A DNA stretch of 64,000 bases from Burkholderiales bacterium (GTDB lineage Bacteria > Pseudomonadota > Gammaproteobacteria > Burkholderiales > Casimicrobiaceae). The stretch is from contig JABTUF010000002.1 of assembly GCA_015075645.1 (NCBI GenBank), positions 620,001 through 684,000 on the forward strand. Reading direction: 5' to 3'. Under the pieces are notes generated by a model. The model did not search any database, was not told the origin of the DNA, and saw only the letters and a list, made by a program, of their open reading frames with translations. Position numbers and translations under genes: made by a program. This document shows positions 16,676 through 24,580 of this stretch, one piece after another (position 1 is the first letter of the stretch; every line of letters begins with the position of its first letter).

Positions 16676-17470
16676 ATGGACTCCGGGGAAATCGCGGCAC
16701 GAATGCGCGTCGCCGAAGCACTCGCCCGTGACGCCGGGCGCCTCGCGCTCGACCTGCGGACCGACCGCCCGCGCCTCGACATCCGTCGCAAGGGGCCGCA
16801 GGACGTCGTCACGGCGGCGGACGTCGCGGTCGAGCGGATGCTCGTGACCGCGCTGCGTTCGCGCTTTCCCGGCGACGGCATCCTCGGCGAGGAGGAAGGC
16901 GGCGGTGCGCGGCCGGGCGCGCCGTGCTGGGTCGTCGATCCGATCGACGGCACCTCGAACTACGCGCGCGCGCTGCCGCATTGGTGCGTCTCCATCGCGC
17001 TGGTGATCGACGGCCGCACCGAAGTCGGTGTCATCCACGAGCCGGCGGCCGACGCGCTGTACGCCGCGCGCCGCGGCGCGGGTGCGACGCGCGACGGCCT
17101 GCCGCTGCGCATCGGCCGCACCGACGACCTCGCGAGCGCGATCGTGGACGTCGGCTATTCGGCCCGCACGCCGGCCGGCGCGTACGGCGCCCTCGTGTCG
17201 GATCTCCTGCAGCGCGGCGTCGGCGTGCTCAATTGCGGGTCGGCGGCGCTCGGCCTCGCGCGCGTGGCCGACGGGCGTCTCGACGGCTACGCCGAGCGCC
17301 ACCTCTACGCGTGGGACGCGCTGGCCGGGCTCCTCTTGGTCGAGGAGGCGGGCGGCCGGACCCGCCCCTTCCTGGACGGCGACGCGATGACCACGGGAAA
17401 CGAGACGATCGCCGCGACGCCCGAGCTCTTCGCCACGCTCGTCGATGTGATGTCGGCGCACCGGCCCTAG
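16676..17470 (+). CDS. Inositol-monophosphatase-family phosphatase
   Basis: 264 aa, divergent from galM. Lithium-sensitive phosphatase motifs: ILGEEEGGG (metal-binding Glu-Glu), VVDPIDGTSNYARALPHWCVSIAL (Asp-Pro-Ile-Asp-Gly-Thr) and YAWDALAGLLLVEEAGG (Trp-Asp). Members hydrolyse inositol, histidinol, fructose or other sugar phosphates. Between a sugar oxidation operon and an importer of the iron/hexose-phosphate class, a role in dephosphorylating an imported or intracellular sugar phosphate is plausible. The alternative is a housekeeping SuhB or a HisN. It faces the permease gene, with 119 bp between the stops and no clear terminator hairpin. Confidence 0.88.
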   Translation: MDSGEIAARMRVAEALARDAGRLALDLRTDRPRLDIRRKGPQDVVTAADVAVERMLVTALRSRFPGDGILGEEEGGGARPGAPCWVVDPIDGTSNYARALPHWCVSIALVIDGRTEVGVIHEPAADALYAARRGAGATRDGLPLRIGRTDDLASAIVDVGYSARTPAGAYGALVSDLLQRGVGVLNCGSAALGLARVADGRLDGYAERHLYAWDALAGLLLVEEAGGRTRPFLDGDAMTTGNETIAATPELFATLVDVMSAHRP

Positions 17471-17589
17471 CAACGCTCTGCGCAACCGCGCGGATGCGTC
17501 CCGGGCGGCGGGCGCGCGAACGCTTTGCTGTCGCGTCGTCATGATGGGTCCGCGAGGTCGCGCGCGCCGTGGGGTCGCGCGGAGCTTCC

Positions 17590-19287
17590 CTACCGGAACA
17601 GGTCGGCCATGTTCCTGCCCGCGAGGCGGCTCGCCGCGAGCACCAGCAGCAGCGTCATGACCGTCGTGATGGTTCCGATCGCCGACGCCTCGGCGAGCTG
17701 ATCGCCCAGCACCAGCTCGTAGATCGCGATCGCCATCGTCTTCCAGCGCGCCGAGTACAGGAGCACCGTGGCGCTGATCTCGCCGATCAGCGTCGAGAAG
17801 ACCAGGATGGCGCCCGACAGGACGGCGGGCGCGGCGAGCGGCACCATGACCCGCCGCATGGTGGTCATCCAGCCGGCGCCGCAGATCCTCGACGCGTCCT
17901 CGAGCTTCGGGTCGATCTGGCCGATCGCGGTGGCGACGGTGCGATACACGAACGCCACGCGCCGCGTGAAGTAGGCGAGCACGAGGATGAGCGCGGTCCC
18001 GGTCAGCGCCAGCGGGCCGCTGTTGAACGCGGTCAGGTAGGCCACGCCGATGACCAGGCCCGGCAGCACGAACGGCAGCATGATGGTCGCGTCGAGCGCC
18101 CAGCGCGCGCGCAGCCGGCCGCGCGCGGCCGCATAGGCGGTGACGCTTCCGAAGCCGATGCACAGCGCGGTGGCGGCGCCGGCGAGCAGCAGGCTGTTGA
18201 CGATCGGCGCGAGGAGCTGCGACGCCACGCGTCGGTAGTGCTCGAGCGTGTAGCTCACCGGCAGCATGGTGCCCGGCCACTTGTCGGCGACCGACGCGAG
18301 CGCGATCACGACCTGCGGCAGCACGGCGACGGCGATCAGCAGCCAGCAGTAGGCGAACCCGGCCGCCCGCGCGGCCCGGCCGCTCGCGCGCGTGGCGGCG
18401 CTCGCGGTGCCGCCGATGGTCGCGAACGCACGCCGGCGGTTCACCCACGACAGCAGGAGCATGGCGAGCACGGTGAGCGCCACGTTCACCGCGGCGATCG
18501 CCGCGGCGGCGTTCAGGTTGAAGAAGCCGTGGATCTGGTAGTAGATCAGCGTGGGAAGGACCTGGAACTCCCCGCCCAGGATCGAAGGCACGCCGAAGTC
18601 CCCGACCGCCTTGATGAACACGATCAGCATCGACGCGGCGATCGCGGGCAGCGCGAGCGGCAGCGTGATCGTGCGGATGATCCTCGCCCGTCCCGCGCCC
18701 GCCATGCGCGCCGCCTCCTCGACGTGACGATCGCCGGCCGCGAGCGCCCCCTGCACGATGAGGAACACGTAGGGGAAGTACGACAGCGCGAGCGCCAGGA
18801 TCACGCCCGTCGGCCCGTAGATCGCGGGCAGCGTCACCCCGGTCGTCTGGGCGACGAACTGCGTGATCGTGCCGTTCCTGCCGAGCAGGATGATCCACGC
18901 GTAGGCCCCGATGAAGGGCGGCGAGATCAGCGGCACCACACTCATGGCGCACAGGAGGCCGCGCAGCGGCAGCTCGACGCGCGCGACCGCATAGGCCATC
19001 GGCAACGCGACGGCCGTCGCGAGCAGCGTGGCCGCGATGCCCGAATAGATCGAGTTCCACAATGCACGGCGGTAGCTCGCCGCGCTGACGAAGCGCGCGA
19101 AATGTTCGAGGGTGAAGCTTCCCCAGCCCGGGTCCGCTCCGCTCTTCACGAACGCGAGCAGCATCGCGTTGGCCAGCGGGTGGAGCAGGAACACGATGGC
19201 CACGAGCGCCACGGCGATGCCGAGGAGCCATGGACCCGGCTCGCGTCGCCACGACGGGGCGCCGGCGGACGCGAACGGCCCGATCAT
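17590..19287 (-). CDS. ABC transporter permease with two fused membrane domains (FbpB/AfuB type)
   Basis: 565 aa, about 12 predicted helices, with two BinPDT domains in one chain. Each half has a coupling 'EAA' loop: DRHVEEAARMAGAGRARIIRTITLPLALPAI and DPKLEDASRICGAGWMTTMRRVMVPLAAPAV. This fused arrangement is typical of Fe3+ and hexose-phosphate (AfuABC) importers. The ATG at 19287 overlaps the ATPase stop by 4 bp. Third and last gene of the importer operon. Confidence 0.92.
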   Translation of the reverse strand: MIGPFASAGAPSWRREPGPWLLGIAVALVAIVFLLHPLANAMLLAFVKSGADPGWGSFTLEHFARFVSAASYRRALWNSIYSGIAATLLATAVALPMAYAVARVELPLRGLLCAMSVVPLISPPFIGAYAWIILLGRNGTITQFVAQTTGVTLPAIYGPTGVILALALSYFPYVFLIVQGALAAGDRHVEEAARMAGAGRARIIRTITLPLALPAIAASMLIVFIKAVGDFGVPSILGGEFQVLPTLIYYQIHGFFNLNAAAAIAAVNVALTVLAMLLLSWVNRRRAFATIGGTASAATRASGRAARAAGFAYCWLLIAVAVLPQVVIALASVADKWPGTMLPVSYTLEHYRRVASQLLAPIVNSLLLAGAATALCIGFGSVTAYAAARGRLRARWALDATIMLPFVLPGLVIGVAYLTAFNSGPLALTGTALILVLAYFTRRVAFVYRTVATAIGQIDPKLEDASRICGAGWMTTMRRVMVPLAAPAVLSGAILVFSTLIGEISATVLLYSARWKTMAIAIYELVLGDQLAEASAIGTITTVMTLLLVLAASRLAGRNMADLFR

Positions 19288-20384
19288 CGGTGGTACACGA
19301 TCGCGTCGGACGCGGGCAGCGACAGCCACGCCGCGCCGCCCTCGGCGATGCCCGCGACCGGCCTCGTGGTCTCGACTGCGATCGGCCGCGGGGACAGCGC
19401 GGTCGCCACCCGGTATCGGACGAGGCCGCCCAGCAGCTCGACGCGAAGCACGCGGCCCGCGACGTCGCCGGCGGACGCCGCGACGGTCAGGTGCTCGGGG
19501 CGCAGCATCACGACCGCAGCCCCGGTTCCCGCGAGCGTCGCGGCCTCCTCGGCGCCCAGCGTGAAATGCCGTCGGGCCGCGAGCCGCAGGCCGCCTTCGA
19601 GCAATACGCCCTGCTCGGGGCTCGCGGGGACGGCGAGCGTCGCGGGCAGGAAGTTCGCGCGTCCGATGAACTCGGCCACGTACAGCGTCTCCGGCGCGGC
19701 GTAGATCGCCTCCGGCGTGCCCTGCTGGATCAGTCGTCCGCGGTCGAACACCGCGATCCGGTCGGACACCGCGGTCGCCTCCTCCTGGTCGTGCGTGACG
19801 TAGAGCGTCGTGATCCCCAGGCGCCGCTGCAGCGCCCGCAACTCCTCCCGCATCTGCACGCGCAGCCTGGCGTCGAGGTTGGCGAGCGGTTCGTCGAGCA
19901 GCAGCAGCGACGGCTCGTAGACGAGCGCGCGGGCGATCGACACCCGCTGCTGCTGGCCTCCCGACAGGCCCGCGGGATGGCGCTGCGCGTACGGTTCGAG
20001 TTCGAGCATCGCGAGCGTCGCCGCGACACGGCGCTCCATTTCGGCGCGCGGCGTGCCGCGCAGCCGCAGTCCGTAGGCGACGTTCTCGAAGATCGTCAGG
20101 TGCGGGAACAGCGCGTACGACTGGAAGACCATGCCGATGTTGCGCTGCTGCGCGGGCAGCGAGACGAAGTCCAACTCCCCCATGGTGATCGTGCCGGACG
20201 TCGGCGGTTCGAGACCGGCGATCATCCGCAGCGTCGTCGTCTTGCCGCAGCCCGACGCGCCGATCATGGTGAAGAACTCGCCCGCCGCGACGTCGAACGA
20301 CACGCGGTCGACGGCGTGGACCACGCCGTCGACCGCGGAGAAGGACTTGCTGAGGTCGCGTACGCGAAGCGCCGCGCCGGCCAT
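19284..20384 (-). CDS. ABC transporter ATP-binding protein (FbpC/PotA type)
   Basis: 366 aa. Walker A GASGCGKTT (about residue 43), Q-loop MVFQSYALFPHLTIFENVAYGL, signature LSGGQQQRVSIARAL, Walker B LLLLDEPLANLD and switch His in YVTHDQEEA. A C-terminal TOBE domain (residues about 250-360) contains VVMLRPEHLTV. The family serves iron, spermidine or phosphate-sugar importers. It starts 15 bp after the substrate-binding gene and overlaps the permease gene by 4 bp. Confidence 0.95.
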   Translation of the reverse strand: MAGAALRVRDLSKSFSAVDGVVHAVDRVSFDVAAGEFFTMIGASGCGKTTTLRMIAGLEPPTSGTITMGELDFVSLPAQQRNIGMVFQSYALFPHLTIFENVAYGLRLRGTPRAEMERRVAATLAMLELEPYAQRHPAGLSGGQQQRVSIARALVYEPSLLLLDEPLANLDARLRVQMREELRALQRRLGITTLYVTHDQEEATAVSDRIAVFDRGRLIQQGTPEAIYAAPETLYVAEFIGRANFLPATLAVPASPEQGVLLEGGLRLAARRHFTLGAEEAATLAGTGAAVVMLRPEHLTVAASAGDVAGRVLRVELLGGLVRYRVATALSPRPIAVETTRPVAGIAEGGAAWLSLPASDAIVYHR

Positions 20385-20399
20385 CGGTGGCGCGCGTCG

Positions 20400-21383
20400 C
20401 TACTTGTTGGCGAAGGCCTTGTCGAAGCGCTCGAGGTTCGCCTTGCGGTTCACGGTCGCCGCCTTGTTGTCGTAGGCGAACGTCTTCAGCGTGGACGCCG
20501 GCGGCAGGCCCGCGGGCGGCGGCACGTCGCTGCGCGCGCTGCGACGCTTGTCGATGCCGACGATCATCTCGTGCGCCTGCTTCGAATTGACGAAGTCGAG
20601 GAACTTCCTCGCGTTCGCCGGATTGGGACCACCCTTGACGATGCCGCTCGCGTCGTTGATCAGCGCCGTGCCGTCCTTCGGGTAGATCGCGACCACCGGG
20701 AATCCCTCGGCCTGGCTCGCCACGATGTTGAATTCGCTGGTGAGGCCCACCGGCATCTCGCCCTTGGCGATGTTCTGGTAGGCGAGCCGCGAACTCGGCA
20801 CGAAGGTCGCGACACCGATGATCCTGTCCATCGTTCCCCAATCGTAGAGCTGCAGGATCTGCTGCATCTGCGAGTACGCGGATCCCGACTGCGCCGGATT
20901 GGCCATCACGACCTTGCCCTTGAACTCGGGCTTGGCGAGGTCGCTCCAGCTCTGCGGCGCCTTCTCCGCCGGCATCATCTTCGTATTGACGATGAACGCC
21001 TGAAAATTGGTCGAGAAGCCGTAGTACTTGTGGTCGGGGCCGACCGCGGAGCGCGGGAACGACGCGTCCTCCTTCGACTTGTAGCTTTCGAAGAGGTCGA
21101 GGTAGGCGTCGAAGTTGTCCGCGTCCGGGCCGACGAGGACGTCGGCCCGCGGCCGGGTCTTCTCGGCGTTGAGGCGCGTGAAGAGCTCGCCGCTGCCGCC
21201 GTTGATCAGCTCGACCTTCACGCCGGGATTCTGCTTCTGGAACTCGTCGACGAACGCCGACATCACCTTCGGGCTCACCGCGCTGTACACGACCACCGAC
21301 TCCGCGTGCGCCGCCGTGAGCGCGGTCATCCAGATCACCGCCAGCGCGGCCTTCGTCCAGCGTCCGAATCCGTAGCTCGTCAT
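20400..21383 (-). CDS. ABC transporter periplasmic substrate-binding protein (AfuA/FbpA class)
   Basis: 327 aa. Signal peptide ending ALTAAHA, then ESVVVYSAVSPKVMSAFVDEFQKQNPGVKVELINGGSGEL, the start of the type 2 binding-protein fold shared by ferric, 2-aminoethylphosphonate and hexose-phosphate binders. The iron-ligand Tyr-Tyr pair typical of FbpA is not evident at the usual C-terminal place (sequence there is VVAIYPKDGTALINDASGIVKGGPNPANARKFLDFV), which weakens an iron assignment. With aldose-metabolism genes and a phosphatase next door, a phosphorylated sugar is a reasonable alternative substrate. First gene of the operon; its upstream region carries the motif shared with galM. Confidence 0.88.
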   Translation of the reverse strand: MTSYGFGRWTKAALAVIWMTALTAAHAESVVVYSAVSPKVMSAFVDEFQKQNPGVKVELINGGSGELFTRLNAEKTRPRADVLVGPDADNFDAYLDLFESYKSKEDASFPRSAVGPDHKYYGFSTNFQAFIVNTKMMPAEKAPQSWSDLAKPEFKGKVVMANPAQSGSAYSQMQQILQLYDWGTMDRIIGVATFVPSSRLAYQNIAKGEMPVGLTSEFNIVASQAEGFPVVAIYPKDGTALINDASGIVKGGPNPANARKFLDFVNSKQAHEMIVGIDKRRSARSDVPPPAGLPPASTLKTFAYDNKAATVNRKANLERFDKAFANK

Positions 21384-21436
21384 CGCGCACTCCGTCGCTC
21401 AATGGAGGCGGCTGATCGCGCCGCCCGAGAGAGATC

Positions 21437-21484
21437 GGCTGTTCGGTACAGCCGAACGCTGTTTACCTACGAGAAATATGCTAC
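21437..21484 (-). promoter_or_regulatory. Palindromic site and shared motif upstream of ABC importer operon
   Basis: Two overlapping perfect inverted repeats: GGCTGT (21437-21442) with ACAGCC (21448-21453), and GTTCGG (21441-21446) with CCGAAC (21452-21457). From CGAAC at 21453 the sequence follows the galM upstream motif (24 of 32 identities to 21484), ending GAAATATGCTAC. It lies 54-101 bp before the ATG of the binding protein. The overlapping repeats could be alternative half-site pairings for a dimeric regulator. Confidence 0.68.
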
Positions 21485-21761
21485 ACGCGACCACCCGACT
21501 GTCAAGCGATCGTCAGCGGGCGCTCCGCCAGCGGCCGAAGGGATCGGTCATGCAGTGTCGTCGGGGCGGCTCCGCCAGGCGGGCGCGCGACAGGAAGCGC
21601 GATCCCCCGACTAACGCGGGGCAGCGCGCACGACGACGATCCACTGGAGCGAAACGCCCGAACCGCGTGCGAGTCCCGCCTCCGCGCCTGCACGCATCGC
21701 GGACGCAACCGCGGCGGACGCCCCCGGCGGAGCGTCCGTCCGCGCCGGCGTCGCGCGCCCG
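21485..21761. other. Non-coding gap between ABC importer promoter and dctP stop
   Basis: 277 bp with no recognisable gene. It separates two minus-strand operons. It should include the terminator of the TRAP operon, but I find only GC-rich repeats (for example CCGCCAGGCGG near 21570) without a T-tract. Confidence 0.5.
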
Positions 21762-22796
21762 TCAGCCGCCGTACTTCTTGAGGAGCGCGCGGGCGTCGTC
21801 GTAGAGCGCCTTGCCGTTCCCGCCCTTGGCGGCGACCTCGCCGATCCACTCGGCGACGACCGGCTCGCACGCTTTCTGCCAGCGCGCGTACTCGGCGGGC
21901 GAGATGGTGTCGAACACGCCGCCGGCGTCGCGCGCGAGCTTGATGCCCCGCTCCGTCGTGCCGTCGAACACCTTGCCGATGTGCTTCGAGAATTCGAGGC
22001 CGGTGTCGGCGTCGAGGATCTTCTTCAGGTCCGCGGGCATCGAATCGTATTTCGCGGGATTCATCGCCAGCACGAAGATCGAGTTCGACATCTTCGCCAG
22101 CTTTCGGTCGGAGTCGAGATGGTACTTCGTCACCTCCTGCAGCTTGATCGCCGGCGCGACCTCCCAGGGCACCATCGCGCCGTCGATCACCGACTTCGCG
22201 AGCGCCTCGGTGACCTGCGGGATCGGCATCTGCACCGGCGCCGCGCCGATCGCGGTCAGGAACTTGGTGCCGATGCGCGTGGGCGCCCGGACCTTCTGAC
22301 CCTTGATCTCCTCGAGTGTCGTCACCCGCTTGTTCGAGAAGTGCAGCAGCGAGCCGTCGTGCACGTGCGCCGCGAGCAACCTCACCCCGCGAAACTCGTC
22401 CATCGCGTTCTTGTGAATGTAGTCCCACAACGCCGGGCTGCCGGTCTCGGCGTTCATCGTCATGAACGGCAGCTCGAAGACCTCGGCCTTGGTGAACCGT
22501 CCGGCCTGGTAGGTCGGGATCGTCCAGATGATGTCCGCCACGCCGTCGCGCGCCTGGTCGAAGAGTTGCGGAGGCGTCCCCCCGAGCTGCATCGACGGGT
22601 AGAACTGGCACTTGATGCGACCACCGGATTCCTTGCCGAGCTTCTCGCACCAGGGTTCGAGGACCTGGGCCTGGATCGTGCCCTTGGCGGGCAGGAAGTG
22701 GTGGATACGCAGCGTGACGTCCTGCGCATGCGACGTGCCGGCGCAAAGCGCGACCAACGCGCCGGCGAGGGCCATGCCGAGACGGGCGGGCTTCAT
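21762..22796 (-). CDS. dctP: TRAP transporter solute-binding protein
   Basis: 344 aa. Signal peptide ending in AGTSHAQ, then DVTLRIHHFLPAKGTIQAQVLEPWCEKLGKESGGRIKCQFYPSMQLGG, the DctP start. The conserved substrate-carboxylate Arg lies in GQKVRAPTRIG. A strong Shine-Dalgarno (GGAGG, 7 bases before ATG 22796) fixes the start. Binds an organic acid in the periplasm. It is the last gene of a TRAP operon whose small permease gene is broken by an insertion sequence upstream, so both transcription and function of the system are in doubt. Confidence 0.93.
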   Translation of the reverse strand: MKPARLGMALAGALVALCAGTSHAQDVTLRIHHFLPAKGTIQAQVLEPWCEKLGKESGGRIKCQFYPSMQLGGTPPQLFDQARDGVADIIWTIPTYQAGRFTKAEVFELPFMTMNAETGSPALWDYIHKNAMDEFRGVRLLAAHVHDGSLLHFSNKRVTTLEEIKGQKVRAPTRIGTKFLTAIGAAPVQMPIPQVTEALAKSVIDGAMVPWEVAPAIKLQEVTKYHLDSDRKLAKMSNSIFVLAMNPAKYDSMPADLKKILDADTGLEFSKHIGKVFDGTTERGIKLARDAGGVFDTISPAEYARWQKACEPVVAEWIGEVAAKGGNGKALYDDARALLKKYGG

Positions 22797-22833
22797 GGTG
22801 GTTCCTCCTGGTGGACGGCGACCCCGGGCCGGG

Positions 22834-24159
22834 TCACCGCTTGAACGTGTGCACAAGATACAGCGAGACGACCGGAAAATACACGAGCAGCGCGATGCGC
22901 AGGGCGTCGGAGCACAGGAACGGCACCACCCCCTTGAAGGTCTCGGTGAGCGGCACGTCCTTCGCCAGGCGGTTGATGATGTAGACGTTCATCCCGACCG
23001 GCGGGTGGACGAGCCCGATCTCGACCACCATCAGCGCGAGGATGCCGAACCAGATCGACTTGTCGTCGTGCGACATGCCGAAGAAATCCAGCCCCATCAC
23101 CATCGGATAGAAGATCGGAATGGTGAGCAGGATCATCGCGAGCGAATCCATCACGCATCCGAGGAAGATGTAGATCAGGAGGATCGCCACCAGCACCAGC
23201 ATCGGCGAGAGTCCGGAGCCCTTGACCCAGGCGGCGAGTTCGCCGGGCATCTGGGAGAGCGCGAGCGTCGCGTTCAGCATGTCCGCGCCGAGCAGCACGA
23301 GGAAGATCATCGCGGTCGCGACCGCGGTGCCGGCCGCGCTCTCGACGAGTCCGGGGATGCGCATGCCGCCGACGATCGCGAGGACGCCGCAGGCCGCGGC
23401 CCCGATCGCCGCCGCCTCGGTCGGGTTCGCCCAGCCGCCGTAGATGCCGACGATCACGACGACGAACACGAGCAGCACCGGCAGCACCTCGGCGAGACTG
23501 CGCAGCCGCGAGGGCCACGCCGCCACCGGACCCGCCGGGCCCGATTCCGGCCGCCACGTCACCATGATCCGCACCACCAGCATGTAGCCCAGCATCGCGA
23601 TGATGCCCGGCAGCACGGCCGCCATGAAGAGCTTGCCGATCGACTCCTCGGTGAGGATCGCGTAGATCACGAGCGGCACCGACGGCGGAATCATGATGCC
23701 GAGCGTGCCGCCGGCCGCGAGCGCCCCGGTCGAGAGCGAACCCGAGTAGCCGAAGCGGCGCAGTTCCGGCAGCGCGACCTGGCCCATCGTGGCGGCGGTC
23801 GCGAGCGAACTGCCGCAGATCGCCCCGAAGCCCGCGCAGGCGCCGATCGCCGCCATCGCGATGCCCCCCTTCAGGTGTCCGATGAACGCGGAGACGAACC
23901 GGAACAGCGAGCGCGAGAGCCCGCCGTGGGTCGCGAACTGGCCCATCAGCAGGAACAGCGGGATCACCACCAGGTCGTAGTTCGAGAGCCGCGCGTAGGC
24001 GAGGTTCTTGAGCGAATTGAGGAGCGCGTTCGGATTGCCGGTCAACGCGAGGTAGCCCCCGGCACCGCACAGGAACATCGCGATGCCGATCGGCACGCGC
24101 ACGACCATCAGCACGAGCATGATCGTGAACAGCACGCCGCCGAACGCGATGCCGGTCAT
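22834..24159 (-). CDS. dctM: TRAP transporter large permease
   Basis: 441 aa, about 12 hydrophobic segments. DctM signatures: VPIGIAMFLCGAGGYL, FAAxCGSSxATAATMG-like CAGFGAICGSSLATAATMGQVALPEL, and GTLGIMIPPSVPLVIYAILTEESIG; the end has HPPVGMNVYIIN. It is the ion-motive core of the tripartite importer. It starts 52 bp after the dctQ remnant and 37 bp before dctP. Intact itself, but downstream of the IS insertion in dctQ. Confidence 0.95.
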   Translation of the reverse strand: MTGIAFGGVLFTIMLVLMVVRVPIGIAMFLCGAGGYLALTGNPNALLNSLKNLAYARLSNYDLVVIPLFLLMGQFATHGGLSRSLFRFVSAFIGHLKGGIAMAAIGACAGFGAICGSSLATAATMGQVALPELRRFGYSGSLSTGALAAGGTLGIMIPPSVPLVIYAILTEESIGKLFMAAVLPGIIAMLGYMLVVRIMVTWRPESGPAGPVAAWPSRLRSLAEVLPVLLVFVVVIVGIYGGWANPTEAAAIGAAACGVLAIVGGMRIPGLVESAAGTAVATAMIFLVLLGADMLNATLALSQMPGELAAWVKGSGLSPMLVLVAILLIYIFLGCVMDSLAMILLTIPIFYPMVMGLDFFGMSHDDKSIWFGILALMVVEIGLVHPPVGMNVYIINRLAKDVPLTETFKGVVPFLCSDALRIALLVYFPVVSLYLVHTFKR

Positions 24160-24211
24160 CGGCGCGTCCCGCGCTTCGCACCCGGGAAGCAGAACCGCGG
24201 AGGCCGCACGC

Positions 24212-24511
24212 TCACGGCTTCGGCGCTCCCGCGCCCCGTGCCCGGCGCAGCAGATGGACGGCCTTGTACGCCCCGGCGACGGCGAGCAGCGCGAAGCCGG
24301 GCACCATCAACCCCTGCGCGATCCAGAGCGGGATGCCGAGGATCGCGGAGGTCACGCCGTCCGCATGCACCGACCACGCGCCCACCGCCGTGCGCCACGC
24401 GATGAGCGCGCCGAAGCCGCCGACGAGCAGCGATCCGAACGCGTCGAGCGCGGCGACCGCGCGCGCCGGCAGGTGATGGGTGAAGAAATCCACCTTGACG
24501 TCGCCGCCGAC
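24212..24511 (-). pseudogene. dctQ: TRAP small permease, 3' part (dctQ split by IS1634 element)
   Basis: C-terminal half of DctQ. From the insertion point it reads Gly-Gly-Asp-Val-Lys-Val-Asp-Phe-Phe, then THHLPARAVAALDAFGSL and two hydrophobic helices ending GAGAPKP. The GG(D/H)VxVDFF motif is the hallmark of the DctQ mid-section. Joining this part to 26753-26995 after removing the element and one 6-bp target copy restores a continuous 178-residue frame. A GTG at 24493 could restart translation, but it would lack the first two helices. Confidence 0.9.
24506..24511. repeat. Left target-site duplication GCCGAC of IS element
   Basis: GCCGAC directly abuts the left terminal repeat; the identical hexamer follows the right end at 26753-26758. 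On the dctQ coding strand it reads GTC GGC (Val-Gly). The perfect match indicates a recent insertion. Confidence 0.9.
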
Positions 24512-24580
24512 CTTACATTCCGCACATCGGCGGACGCAATTGGAGTGAATTTCCGGAGGCGAGGCCGGAAGGCTGGGGCG

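Noticed and set aside
17569..19704. A 711-codon plus-strand open frame opposite the ABC permease, and similar long antisense frames elsewhere
   Set aside because: Arg/Gly/His-rich composition without family motifs; product of high GC opposite a well-identified permease with typical helices.
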